NCBI GenBank assembly: GCA_029339195.1
Contig: JAPTJF010000319.1
Location: 1 to 64,000, forward strand
Reading direction: 5' to 3'
DNA length: 64,000 bases
From: Micractinium sp. NFX-FRZ
Lineage: Eukaryota > Chlorophyta > Trebouxiophyceae > Chlorellales > Chlorellaceae
Part shown: piece by piece, positions 1 to 11,794 of the stretch
How the letters are laid out: every line of letters begins with the position of its first letter
How positions within the stretch are numbered: position 1 is the first letter of the stretch
Notes under the pieces: model-generated
What the model saw: only the letters and a program-made list of their open reading frames with translations
Databases searched by the model: none
What the model was told of the DNA's origin: nothing
Translations under genes and position numbers: made by a program

Positions 1-74
<74 letters not shown>
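1..74. repeat. Homopolymer G run at the window start
   Basis: Seventy-four consecutive G residues with no interruption. It directly precedes ordinary gene sequence in which the first visible gene has no start codon. It could be a genuine poly-G tract in an intron or 5' region, but a run this pure and long is also typical of a base-calling or assembly artefact next to a gap. The sequence alone cannot separate these. Confidence 0.95.
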
Positions 75-76
<2 letters not shown>

Positions 77-323
77 AAGTTGAAGTGCAGGGGGTGTGCA
101 GGGCTGTGCATGTGGGTGTGGGGGTTTGGGGCTTATGCCCCCGTCCTCCAGAGAGGTCTCTGTGTGCCCTTGATAACAGATACCTCAGGTGAAGGCACTG
201 TGTGTGTTAGGGAGCAGCGCTGCCTGGTGTGGGGGCGGCATGTTGCGCCTCCCCTGGGTCCCCCTCGCCCCTCCTCTTCTGACCGCCCGTGTGCTGCCTG
301 CCTCCTTGCCTCCCCTGCTGCAG
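75..323 (+). other. Intron or unresolved 5' part of the Ig-like receptor gene
   Basis: The next gene already enters at 324 in the middle of a codon, so its upstream exons must lie here or before the window. One candidate exon is 152-188, flanked by ctccag and gtgaag. It is open in the frame that joins exon 324-385 (11 codons ending in LDNRYL), but it is too short to be sure of. Nothing else convincing was seen. Confidence 0.35.
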
Positions 324-3300
324 CGGCACCCTGACTAAGCCTGGGGAGGAGAGCAGCGGGCAGCAGTGCGCCATCGTGGTGGCAAGTGAGTGCCGAACGC
401 CCGCCTGTCTGGCCACCTGTCTGGCCACTTTGTGCTTCTGCTCAAGGACCCTATTACCATTCTTGCCTCAGTGCTGCTGCCACCAGCCCGCTCTGCATGG
501 CAGCAGGCAGCTCTGGTGGGCCGCACCCCACACCCCACCCTGCCTCCCCTTGGGTAGCCCACCTGCCATGCCATCCTCTGCCTGCCTGCCTGCCCGCCCC
601 TGCAGACATCACCTCGGGCCCCCTGGGCACCACCAATGCCGACCCCGTGGTCTACGAGTTCACCACTGCAAGCGGCTCCAGCGCAGGTCAGTCAGCCATG
701 CCTTAATCTAGCTCGCAGTGAGTCAATCATGGGGCCTAGGAACTCGTCACGACACCGGTTAAGGGGCCCAGGCCGGGTACATGGGTGGCCACATAAGCTG
801 ACAAACAATTCAGGTCTGGAGCTCAGCCCCCCGCCTGGCACCATAACTTGGCAGGTGGGGCAGGTTGACGCTGCGGCACAGCAAAGGCTGCCAGTGCCTC
901 TTCTCTTCTGCTGTCTAGTCGATCCTTGCATCAACCACCTACACCTGCCCCTGCTCTGCCCTGCGCCTGCTTCGCCTGCAGGCATTGCGTTCGAGTGCCG
1001 GCTGGGCGACGCCGAGGGCAACATCACCAGCGCGGGCATGCACCGCGATTGGGAGGCCTGCTCCTCCCCCGCCTCTTACCCAGGCCTCCCCGACGGCTCT
1101 TACCAGTTTGCTGTGCGGGCACAGGTGAGCTTGAGGGGCTGCGCTCTCACCTGGCGTGCCCTCCCAAAGTGCTGGTGCACCCGGGTGCCTGGCCAGATGG
1201 GAAGGGACCACGAGCCGTGGCACGAACACCCTGCTCGGAGAAGGGGCCGCATGCGCGCTGGCTTTTGTTGGTACGCCGTGCCCGCTGTGCCCGCTTTGCC
1301 TCCCGCTGCCAGCCATGGCTGACTGCCCGCTGCGCCTGCTGTGGTCCACGTCCTACTGCTGCGCAGGGCGAGGAGATTGCCACCACCCAGAACTTTGTGA
1401 AGGACACTGTGCCGCCCACGGGTGGGTGCCTGCATCTGGCAGGGGCGGGCAGGCAGGGAAGGCGGCGAGCGCAGGGGTACGGCTGTGGGGTGTATGCAGC
1501 ACACTGCGTCCGTGCGTGGCATCAGCGCACCCTTCTGCCATGCTCGCTCGGTTTCCTGCCCATCCCGCCACGGCCTCTGCCAACCAGCAGGGCCCCCCAT
1601 GCTTCTGCCCCCGCAGTGAGCTTCACCTGCGGCGGCAGCGCCACCACCACCTTTTTGCTGGGCGCACCCGCCACCCCCTCAGCCACCTCCGAGGCGGTGG
1701 CAGAGTTTGAGTTCACCGGCAGCGACGACAACGGGGTCAACTTCACCTGCACCCTGTCTGCCACGTGAGCGCTCGAATGCATGTGCAGGGCAGGGCGGGA
1801 GGAGTGAGGGCCGGCTGGCATGCCTGCTGTGGTCGTGGTGGTGGTGCGGGGGGGGGGCTCCCCAGAGGCGGCCTCATATTCAAGCCCGCCCCCACCTTTA
1901 CGTCAAGTTCATTCTCAACAGCAACCCACTGCAACTGCCAACCTCCCAATCTCCCCGGCCCCGCCCCTCCGCCCCCTGCAGCGGCACCGTGCCGGCGCAG
2001 CCCCCCGTGTACGTCGGCGCCTCCCGCTCCGCCACCCTCCCCGTGACCCTGGGCTCGCCCTTCAACTGCACCAGCCCGCTGCCCTTCCGCTGGCTGCTGC
2101 CCGCCGCCTGGCAGCTGCGTGTGATCGGCACAGACGGGGCGGGCAACGCGGCGCAGCCCCAGGATGCAGCCTGGCTTGTCTCCTTCCCCCAGCCCGGCAC
2201 CCTCTACACCCGGTTCCTGGATGGGCCCTACGGCCTACAGCCCAAGGCCAACTTGACCTTCACCTTTGCCGCTCTGGACTCGTCTGGCGCTGAGGCCGCT
2301 GCCGCCTCTGGCTTTGAGTGCTGGCTGGAGGCGGGGGCGGGCGGCGCGGCGGCCGCTTACGGGCCCTGCACCAGCCCATACACACTGCCAGACTCCCTGC
2401 AGGTGCACACAAGGGGGGTTTGTGTGATGAGGGGTACAAGGACAATGTATTGGCAAGCTCTCGCTGTTGTTACAGCCGTGTGCGTCGTGTTTGTGCGCAG
2501 CATAGCCGGGCAGCCCGGGCACACCCTGACTGGTGCTGCCGCATGGTCCCTTGGGCCCACCTTCATTGAGCACCCTGCATTTGTACCGCCCGGCGGCATG
2601 GTACTGCAGGACGGGCAGTACCGCTTCCACGCACGCTTGGCAGGGGTGGCCCCGGGCGACGGCACCGAGGCCGCCTCCCCCCTCACCATCGACTCCACCG
2701 CCCCCAACGTCACCATCACTGGTGCGCCGGCTGCTTCACCCCTGCTCTGCCGGCTCTTTGCCTGGCTTCCTGTGGCGTCAGTGCCTTGAACAGCTGAAAG
2801 TAATTGTCCAGCACGGGGCGCTGTGGCTGGCGTGGCCCACGCTCCTGATGTCGACCCTGATGTCGAGGAATGTCGAGGCTCCTGATGTTGCAACTCCGGT
2901 CCTTGCCCGCCGCACTAGATGCCTGGCTCACGCTTCCCTGTGCCTGCCTTGTGCCCACCGCCCCCTGCACCCTCTCCTTTTTCCCCTTTGTGCCTGGCAG
3001 ACGCCCCCCAGGCGATACACCAGGGCAACTCCTCCTCGGTGCAGTTCACCGCCAACGAGGAGGGGTGCACCTTTTACTGCGGGTGAACGGGCGGCGGGAG
3101 GGATGTGAGAGGCAAGGGAGGTGTGAGCACGGCAGGCGGGTGCGCTTGCTCGCAGCAGCATCGCACGATGATCACATGCACAGCTGGCACTCAGGCAGCT
3201 GCCCATCTTGTTGACCGCTGCAACGGTATTGCCCCACCCACCCACCCTCACGTGCAGCTTGGCGCGCGGCGAGCCAGGCGGCCAGGCGCCAGCGGTGCCC

Positions 3301-6300
3301 GCCGACCCCGCCAACTTTGCCGCCTGCACCTCCCCACACGCCCTCCCCAACCTGGCAGACGGCTCCTACGTGTTTGCTGGTGAGAGGGGGCTGGCGGGGA
3401 AAGGGGCACTTGCCCTGGGTGTGCTGCCTATACGAATGCCAGCAGGACTGGGGTGGGGTCTGTGGAAACTGCCCCGCACAGCAGCTGGACGAAGCCGTGG
3501 CGCACGCGTGCCCCCTCTCAGCCCCCCATGTCGCCTCCCCACCACCCTCGCCCCGCCCCACCCCGGCTGCGCCTGCAGTGTATGCTGTGGACGCTGTGGG
3601 CAACCAGGGCACGCCCGCCACCTCAGCATTCATCACCGACACCACGCCCCCCGTGCTGGATGTCAAGTGAGCCGGTGCTGCCTTCGGGGCGCGGCATTCC
3701 TGCGTTGCAATGCAGTGCAAGTTTTCCTGGGCGCTTGCCGGACCCAAGCATGCGCTAATTTGGGCTGCAGGCGCAAAGCGGATGGGCTTGCGCCTGCGTG
3801 CCGACAGGCCTGTGCTCCCCTCACCCCTCGCGCTTCATCCCCTCCCCTTCCCTTGCCGCCCCGCCTGCCTGTTGTCCCAGGGTCCCAGCCGCCACATCCG
3901 ACACCTCAGTCACCGCCACCTTCACAGCCTCGGACGCCGGGTGGGTGGGTGCCGTGCCACTCTGATCAGGGGCCTCTGAGGGCGCCTGGCATCAGCCGGA
4001 CGTCGCAAGCGCCAGCCAGGCTGTCGGCAGCTGCATGCCAACTGGAGCTGAGTGCCGGTGCATCCAGACCGGCAGTGCGAGCCACCCGTCTTTCTGACCC
4101 AACCCCTGCCTGCCTGGCCTGCCTGCCTGCCTGCCCTCTTGCAGGTCGGGCGTGCAGAACGTGACGTGCCGCTGGCGGGAGGTGTCCATGGTGCAGGGCA
4201 GCAGCGGCAACAGCAGCCAGGCCGCCGCAGACTGGGCGCCCTGCACCTCGCCACAGGCCTACTCGGGGCTCAAGGTGGGTGGTGTGTGGTGCTGCAGCGC
4301 TGGAGAAGCAGTGTTGAAGTTGGAGGGTGACCTTATGGGGGCCTGAGCAACCTTAATGGCCTGCCTTAGCAAGGCCAGGCTGGCTGATTGTCAGTGGCGA
4401 GGCATGAGGAGCGTTGGCTGTGCAATCCCTGGCATCGCGTCTGGCAGCCAACGCCCTGTGCCTCCCTGGTGGTGCTGCCTTGGACACACGGACACTCCAA
4501 TCCGTTGAGAGGTGCAATCCCCAAAGAGCTGCACTCCCCTCGACCCGACGTTTCCCTGCCCCGCACCTGCCTGGCGTGCAGGAGGGGCAGTACGGCCTGA
4601 CCCTGCGGGCCTCTGACAAGGCTGGCAACATCCAGGAGGTGAGCGCCGGCAGCCCAAACAGCAGGGGAAGCCCGGCTGGTGGGGGTGGGGGCAGGGGCAG
4701 GGCAGGCGAACAGGGCGTGCTGCCGTGCACAGGGCGCAGGCGGCCTCGCCTGTCGGAACCGAACCCAATTGCCCACTGCCGCCCTGCCAATGCTTCCCCC
4801 CGTCCAAAGCATTACCACTGCCGCTTGATGGCCCAGCCATCTGACGGCCTTGGCTGCACCTGCCCAGCACCCCTGCATCCCCTCCTCCCCGTGCCCACCA
4901 CATGCCTGCCCCCTGCTGCCCTAGCAGACCCCGGAGCTCCCCGTGTATGTCGACTTCACGCCGCCCACCATCAACACGCAGCAGCTCCCCGAACTGTGAG
5001 GCGCCCGCCCAGCCCGCCCGCCACGGCTGCCGCTGATGCCTGCTGCCTGGCTGTCTTCGTGCCCTGGTCCCTTGGCTGGCTCCTCTTCCTGCTCGCTCTG
5101 CTTGCACAGGTGCCGCCAGCGCAGGCCCAGCACAGACCCGCCCACTCCCACCCTCCCCTCCCTTGCGTGGAGTGCAGCGGCGTGCCCCAGCCCGCCACCG
5201 TGACTTTCCAGCTCTCGGAGCTCTCCACCGCCCCTGCCCACAGCTACAGCAACGTGACCACCTACCAGACACTGGTGCAGGTGGGGCGGGGCTGGCCAGG
5301 GCAGGAGGTGCACGCGGCAGTGGGGGTTGTGGACGGCACGCTGGGGATGGGGGGGGGTGAGATGCCAGGCCGGCGCCACCTTGGCAGCACAGGCAGGGGA
5401 GCTGCATGCAGCCTGCAGCTGCCGGCGTGTTCGCCCCTCCCTCTCGCCCTCCCCGTCAGCTAGGCCGCCCTGCCACTCTGCCACAGATGGGTGGTGGCCC
5501 AACTGACATGCACCCACCCACACACCACCACCCACACACCACTACCACCCCACATGTTGTGTGCATCACCCCCGCCCCGCCCCGCGTTATTTCACAGGTG
5601 GTGGGCAATGCCAGCGACTTTGCGGCGCTGCAGCTGGCGTGGCAGGGCGGCACCCCGGCGTCCGCCGCCAGCGGCAGCTCCCCAGCCACTGCGGCCAGCG
5701 GCGGGTCGGGCCGGCGCCTGCTGGAGGGCGGCAGCGCCCCGCCTGCAGGCCAGGAGACCAAGCTGCCGGCCAGTGCGGTGGGCACGTGGAGCAACTGCAC
5801 CGCTGTGTGCACTTATGAGGTGTGTGAGGGCGGGGGGCTGGGTGGCGCCGCCCGCTGCACGTATGCCACAGATGGATTCAGCTTCTTCACTCAAACTTGC
5901 AGCCTGTTCTTGCTCTGAATTCTACTGTCACAAAAGTTCTATGGCCGGAACTCCACCCTTGGCTGGTATGGTAAAATCTCTCTATGCGCTTCCTGTGATG
6001 CTCCGATGGCGGCACACACCCTGTGTTCACCGGCGCCACGTGCCCACACACAAACCCTTCCGTCGGGCCCGGCCCACCCAAATCTGCTGCACACACAGCA
6101 CCCACCCACCCCCACCCCTGACCATCTTGCACCCCGGCCGCAGGACCTGGGCAGCGGCCTGTACAGCCTGCAGGTTCGAGGCATTGACGCGGCGGGAAAC
6201 CTGGGCAACACGTCGGACCCCTACCCCTTCGAGGTGCGTGTGGGTGGACGGACGGGGTGTGCTGAGTTCGAGTGCGAGGGGCAAGGGGGCGGGTGGGAAG

Positions 6301-8011
6301 CCACGTCTCGTATTGTTGCCCGGACCTGCACCCTGTGCATGCCGCTGCCGGCGCACGGCTCTCACCCCCTGCCCCTGCTGCTGGCCTTCGTCCGCAAGCT
6401 GTGCCTTGCATGCTGCGTGTGTGCTGCACTACGCTGCATGCTCACCACACTGTGCTGTGTTTGTGCTGCGCCACGCTTCGTGCTCACCATGCCTTGCCGT
6501 GCTGTGCCTGTGCTGTGCAGGTGGACGCCTCCCTGGGCAAGTCCTCCTCCTCCTTCCCACTGTGGGCCATCATCGCCTGCGCTGCCGGAGGAGCAGTGGT
6601 CCTGCTGCTGGGCGGCTGGCTGACCTGGCGCTGCTGCTGCGCTGCGCGCGCTGCGCCGCAGCACAGCGGCGTCAGCGCGTCGGGCCCCTCTGGCGCCCTC
6701 TCCACCAGCAGCTACTACACATACTCGCCCGGGGCGCACAGCAACGGCTACGCCCACAGCGCCTACTCGCCAGGTGGGGCCGGGCGGGGCGGGGGGGCCA
6801 GCGAGCAGTATGCGATGCAGCCAGAAAACTGGTGTGCATGGTGCGCATGCAAGTGCTATAGTGCTGGCTGCTCACCTCATTCTGCATATGATGCAGCCAG
6901 CACTGCTCACCTCATTCTGCATATGGTGCAGCCAGCACTGTGTGCCAGCTGGGTGGGAGCGCAAGGAGGGGCTGCCACTGAGCTGTGCTGCTGACTGTGC
7001 CGGCGCCACGCCCGCCAGTTGTCCTCATCCCCCGATGCACCGCCTGCCTGCTGCCCGCTGTGCTGTGCCGCAGGCGGCTACCCCACCCCACCATCTGCGT
7101 GGCGGGGCACACCGGAGCCGGCACCGCCCCACGCCGCCAATGGGTGCGCCTGGCTGCTGGGCGCGGGGCTGGGGCCACACGCCGACCTGTTGTGTGGCCT
7201 GCGCTCCAGCAAACTGCCTCTGCCAGCCAAGCAGGGGCAGGGTCATGCGCAGCCTAGCCTCAATGCACCTCGGCACCTCTGCGTTTACCACCTCACCCAC
7301 GCTCCACTTCACCCCACGCTCCACTCCTGCCCGCACCACCACCACCGCCTTCACTCCACTCATGCTGCGCCTTCACTCCCCCCGCAGGCACGCAAACGGG
7401 CATGCCAACGGGCATGCCAGTTACGATGCCGCCACAATCGCAGCCATGGACCCAATCGAGCAGCAGCGGCTGGCGCTGGCGCAGGCGCAGGCAGCATCAG
7501 GGCGCGGGCTGGGCCAGCCGTACGCCAAGCCGGCGGCAGCGGCAGATCGTGAGGAGCAGGAGATGAGGGCCGCGATGGAGGCTTCCCTGCGGGAGCAGCA
7601 CCGGCGGCAGGCAGGGAGTCACGATGACGCGCAGCTGCGGGCCGCGATAGATGCGTCTCTTAGGTGTGAGGGGCCGGAGAGATGAGGGGGCAGTGTGGGG
7701 CAGATGGAGGGGAAGGCAGGCTAGGGGGCAGGGGAGGGCACAGTAGCGGGGCGTAGGAGGGGCGAGCATGTTGGCTTGACACGTTGGCTTCTTTATTCTT
7801 TGAAAGGCTTCTTTGCTTCCTTGGCACGCTTCTCGGACATGAGCCCGCCAGGCAGCAAAACGCCACCGCCGCTCAATGCATGCATGTGCGTGCAGCAGTG
7901 TGTGGTCACGCCCGCCCGCGTGTTTTGCTTGCGGCCGATGCGTGCAGGGAGCAGGCGCGGCAGCAGTCCTGGGGTCGCACCGGCGCGAGCGGCACCTCCG
8001 GCTGGCACTGA
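324..8011 (+). CDS. Type I membrane protein with repeated Ig-like modules and a cytosolic tandem UIM tail (5' partial)
   Basis: Exons: 324-385, 606-686, 982-1124, 1367-1421, 1617-1764, 1982-2402, 2610-2721, 3001-3082, 3258-3379, 3579-3666, 3881-3940, 4145-4274, 4582-4638, 4928-4995, 5178-5280, 5598-5819, 6144-6233, 6521-6773, 7074-7143, 7388-7663, 7948-8011. They give about 901 residues. The N-terminal two thirds repeats a module of the form F-x-C, W-x-x-C-x-SP, then DG-x-Y-x-F-x-VRA-x-D-x-x-GN and a closing D-x-T-x-P, as in bacterial-type Ig-like or FN3-like surface proteins. NxT/NxS sites are frequent. A hydrophobic segment (about residues 694-717, PLWAIIACAAGG...) is followed by RCCCAAR, a stop-transfer signal. 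The tail ends in two ubiquitin-interacting motifs (UIMs), EEQEMRAAMEASLRE and DDAQLRAAIDASLRR (7548-7664). I infer an adhesion or receptor protein whose tail binds ubiquitin. The ligand is unknown. The join 2402/2610 and the last exon are the least certain. Confidence 0.75.
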
Positions 8012-9404
8012 CAAGCACCGAGGCTCAGGTTGCACTCTGGGATTCAGGTGCAGCCGGTCGCCCAATGCTGCCAGTGCAGCAGCCGTGGCCAGCAGCCTCA
8101 CCCCAGTATCTCAGCTTTCTTCCCAGTACTCGGTTCCTCCACACCAGCCAGTTTGAGACACGCATGACGCACAGTACGCCAACACCCTGTTCCTCTCGAT
8201 TCAAGCTCCACCCTATTCGTTGAGAGCACGAGCGCACTCCTATTCCTACACACATGATGTGTCCCCTCCTCTGCGCCTCTCCGCTTCCCATGCTCACTAC
8301 CTTCTCTGTCTGCCTGCTTCCGCTGCTCCGGGGCCGCTCCACGCCTGCGCTAATTGGTGCTCCCGCCACCATCCCCCCGTTTTGCTGCCTGCCTGCCTTC
8401 CTGCACCCCACAAACCGTCAGCCCCCACCCTACGCGTCCCACCTCCCCCTGTTGGTGCTGCCCAGCATGCCTCCCTCTTGAACGTATGCCTCTCTCCTGG
8501 GCGTACGTGTGTGCAACAACTGGGGCATTCCAGTGAGAAAAGTAGTAGCAGCAGCGGCAGAAATGGGAGCCGCGGGCGAGGTGGATGCAAGAAGAAGAGG
8601 TACGCTGGCGGGAGGGGAGGACGGCTGGGGAGCCGTGAAGTGTGGGAAAAGGGCGGTACGGCAATGCAAACAGCTAGAGGGAGCGGATGTATGCGAGGGG
8701 TACCGGAGGAGGAGAGGGGCTACTCGAGGGGGGGGGGGGGGAGCAGACCAGCGTGGGCCTGGGGGTGGGAAAACAAGAGAAAAGGGGGACGCACCGCCCC
8801 GGGTGCGTCTTTATGGCAGGAAGCCGGTCCATGCCTGGCAGGAGGGTGCGTACTGATTGGAGGTACAGTGCAGAGGGTCTCTGCAGTCAGCTGAGGGGGA
8901 GGAGTGGTGCAGGGCGGCGGAGGGGGCTGGGCGCCCCCTGCTCCCCTGCCTGCACAAGGAGAGGTGGTCCGAGAGGAAGAATGGGCGCAATGTGGCGAGG
9001 CGGTGCTCAAGGCGCCGTGAGGGAGGGGATGCACAAATTGGGTTTCAAATCGACGTACGTTTGGCTGACGAGGGCTGAGGAACGAACGAGGATGCGAGGG
9101 AGGATGCCAGGGGGGCAAAAGGGCGAGAGGGGGGACATGCGGTAGCACTGCACAGCAACTGCAGTGTGCGGCGCCGAGTGAAACAGGTGGCAGGGGGACA
9201 GGGGGAGCTCCAGTGCCATCGGTGGGGCAGGAGCACGGGAGGGCCTTGAGTGGGATGGGTGCCTGGTGGCGGCGGGGGGGTGGGGGTCCCACCAGCCAGC
9301 CACGTGGCTGCTTGCCTTGCTGTGATGATGATAGCGCTCAAGTCGTGCAAGCGGGGTGGGGTAGGATGGGATGGGATGGTGTGGGGTGGGGTGGTGGTGG
9401 GGGA
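8012..9404. other. Convergent intergenic region
   Basis: This stretch holds the 3' flanks of the receptor gene (+) and the first SBP gene (-). It is G-rich, with a G11 run near 8731. Reading frames of up to 224 codons are open here, but they are low complexity and have no splice-bounded or recognisable domain. No RNA gene or TGTAA signal was found. Confidence 0.6.
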
Positions 9405-11794
9405 TCAGACAGGCTTGACCAGGGCGCTCAGCAGCTGCTGCATCTGCTCCGCATTCTGCTCGGGGGTCTGCTGTGCCAGGCGTGCCAGCAGCGCCGCCAC
9501 CTGCATGTCCGTCTGCTGCTGGCGCAGGTGCTGCTCTGCCGCCGCCCGGAAGGCAGCAATCAGCTGCTCCAGCTGCGCCGGCGGCTGGGGGGCTGTGGGG
9601 CTCTGGGGAGGCGGCAGCAAGGGGGGCGGGGCCGCCGCTGCAGGCTGCGGCAACGCCTGCTGCAGCAGCAGTTGCAGGAGGTCGGCGGGGGCGGGCAGGG
9701 CGGGGGCCGCCGCGGCCAGCGGAGGTGCGCCCCAGAGCAGGGGCGGCGGGGCGGCAGCGCCAGGCCACATCTGCGCCCACGGCCACCCGGCGTTGCCGGG
9801 CCACTGGCCGGGCCACTGGCCGGGCGGCAGGGCCCAGGGGGCCACCCCCGGCGCCTGCGCCTGATCACCTCCCATGACGGCCTGAGCCTGCACACCGGCA
9901 GCGGCTGCCAGCAGGAGGACGTCGACGCCGCCGGGGGGGAGGTGCGCGTGCGTGCTGCGCGTGCTGTGGTCGCTGGCGGTGCTGCCCTGCTGCTGTGCCA
10001 GCGGCACCAAGCCGTCGGGCGGCGACGGCAGCTGCGCCTGCGCTTGCACCTGCGGCGGCAGCTGCGGCTGCGGCGAGCGGCGGGGCGAGGCGGCTGCCAC
10101 CTTGGCGGGGGGAGCTGCTGCCGCTGCGGTCGGGCTGTGCGCCCGCTTGCCTCCCAGCAACGCCTGCGCCGCCGCCGCACTCGTCACCATAGCGTCGGCA
10201 GACGCGGGGGCTGGCGGCGAGGGCGGCGCGGGCATGGCGGCCCCGCTGCCGGCCGCGGCCTGGTGCCGCGCCTGCGCCACCTCCTGCCCACGCTGCGCCT
10301 CTGCCGCCGCTTTGGCCTGCGCGCGGCGCAGGCGCCGGCGCTCCGCGTGCCGTGCCAGCTGCGCGCGGCAGGAGCGCATGCCTGCATGGGGGTGGGGAGG
10401 GCACTGGGGGTTGAGCGTGGGTGTTGAGGCGGCGCACGCAGATCAAAACGCCCTGACTTCGCATCACTGGCACGTCCTCTCCAACCGCACCCCTCACTTC
10501 CGCCGCCATCCCTCAGCACTTGGCGCCCCTTGAAGCTGCTCACCAGGGCTAAAGCGCTCCACATCATGGAACTGGCCGCACTGCAGACGCGGGCGGAGGC
10601 CAGGGTGTGGCGGGGGGTTGGAGGGAGCCGACGGGAAGGCGGGCAGGGAGTGCGGGCAACAGCCCGCCGCGGCACCATGAACACCCGCCCAGAAGCGGCG
10701 CGCTTGCAACACTCGCAGCCGGGCTTGCAGGCAGGAGCATCAGGGCCAGGGCGGCGCCGCACCTGCTGGCAGAAGCGCTGCAGCGTTCCGTCCATCACCA
10801 CCGTCTCGGCGGTGCAGTGGGTGGGGCACACCTGTGGGCGTGGCATGGGGCGGGGGTGGGCAAAGAGGGAGGGGCGCTGAGGCTGCTGCCGGCACCAGCA
10901 GTGGCATGCAGCCTCTCGAGCCCTGCTGGGGGCCCGAGGCAGCAGGGCAGGCCGGCGTTGTTGGGTGGCAGCGACCATCACCACTGGCACCACCGCCTCG
11001 GCGCGGCGTGGTGGCACCCAGACAGGGTGCTCTTCCCTCCGGCACGCCGCCACACCAGCACCGCCCGCACACTCACATGGTACCTCTGCAAGAACAGGGG
11101 GAGAGGGGGGAGGGGACGGGGTTGAAGAGGGGAGTGTGTGTTGTGGTGCACGTACCAGCGCTGAAAACGTGTGGCCAGGAGCGGCGGGCATGCGGCGGGA
11201 CCGCCGCAACACCGGCCCACCCCACAACCCGTGAAGCTGGCTTGGATGCCTGACCTCCTGCCGCCCAAGCGGGGCGGGAGACATTCCAGCAGCTGGCAGG
11301 GTTTCTGACCAGCGTTTGGTGGGCTGGGGAGCAGCTCTCGGCCCGAGGGTCCCGCTCAGGGCTGGTCGGCCCCTCCCATTGCGCAGTACCGCCAAATACC
11401 AGGGCCGCGCCCCCGCCACCCAGCACAACACCATGCACCCGTCGCATGGCAGCTGGCTTTCCTGGCAGCTGGATGTACCACAGGTGAGGCGTGCCGGGGT
11501 GGAGCACCAGCCCAGCCTCCCAAGCAGGCGGGAAGGTGGGTTCCTGTGGTGGGAGGAAGCCGCTGTGGCGGCGCCTGGTAGGCCGGCGACGCACCCCCCA
11601 ACCAGCGCCCAACTCCCCCCTCAGCGCAGCGCCCGCCGGCTCTACTGTACCTGGTGGAACAGCCGGCTCTGAGAGAGGTCTATGCCGCACCCTGGCACTT
11701 GGCAGAGCACGCCGTGCTGCTTGCGGGGTGGTGCTCCTGTGCCGAGGGGCTGTGGCGCTCCCACGAGCTCCACGACCACATGATGCGTCTGCAT
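9405..11794 (-). CDS. SBP-box (SQUAMOSA promoter-binding-like) transcription factor, copy 1
   Basis: Exons in transcript order: 11794-11651, 11085-11077, 10831-10763, 10580-10544, 10381-9405. The protein has 411 residues. The start is the first ATG after an in-frame stop. The SBP DNA-binding domain spans about residues 31-100. The first zinc site is C31, C36, C53, H56 (CQVPGC...RYHVCPTH) and the second is C72, C75, H79, C91 (FCQQCGQFH...SC). The basic QLARHAERRRLRR that follows is the usual nuclear localisation signal. The rest is rich in Ala, Gln and Pro and ends in a predicted amphipathic Gln-rich helix; it is probably an activation region. SBP proteins bind GTAC-core promoter sites; the target genes here are unknown. 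It lies in tandem, same strand, with copy 2. The 565-nt first intron and the 9-nt second exon are unusual. Confidence 0.88.
11077..11085 (-). other. Nine-nucleotide micro-exon in the SBP domain
   Basis: Read on the minus strand, ttgcag, then AGGTACCAT, then GTGAGT: a strong acceptor, three codons (Arg-Tyr-His) and a strong donor. Both flanking introns are phase 0. It supplies exactly the RYH that stands between the first and second Cys pairs in copy 2 (RYHIC), so the exon is required for the zinc finger. Confidence 0.85.

Noticed and set aside
2403..2609. Coding continuation of the receptor through GPTFIEHPAFVPPGG
   Set aside because: The frame is open, but an intron 2403-2609 with ctgcag acceptor joins LPDSLQ to DGQYRF, reproducing the repeat pattern seen in the other modules. 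This remains the weakest intron in the gene.
6160..6185. ggttcgagg resembling a tRNA B box
   Set aside because: It lies in a receptor exon and there is no A box or cloverleaf around it. No tRNA or rRNA gene was found anywhere in the window.
8220..8894. Long plus-strand open frame of 224 codons after the receptor gene
   Set aside because: Gly/Arg low complexity with no domain; open frames of this size are expected by chance in DNA this rich in GC.
10978..11434. Alternative first exons for SBP copy 1 ending near 11160 (GHTFSAL or ACPPLLATRFQ before RYH)
   Set aside because: The donor gtacgt is good, but neither frame supplies the first Cys pair in register. The exon at 11794-11651 supplies it exactly.
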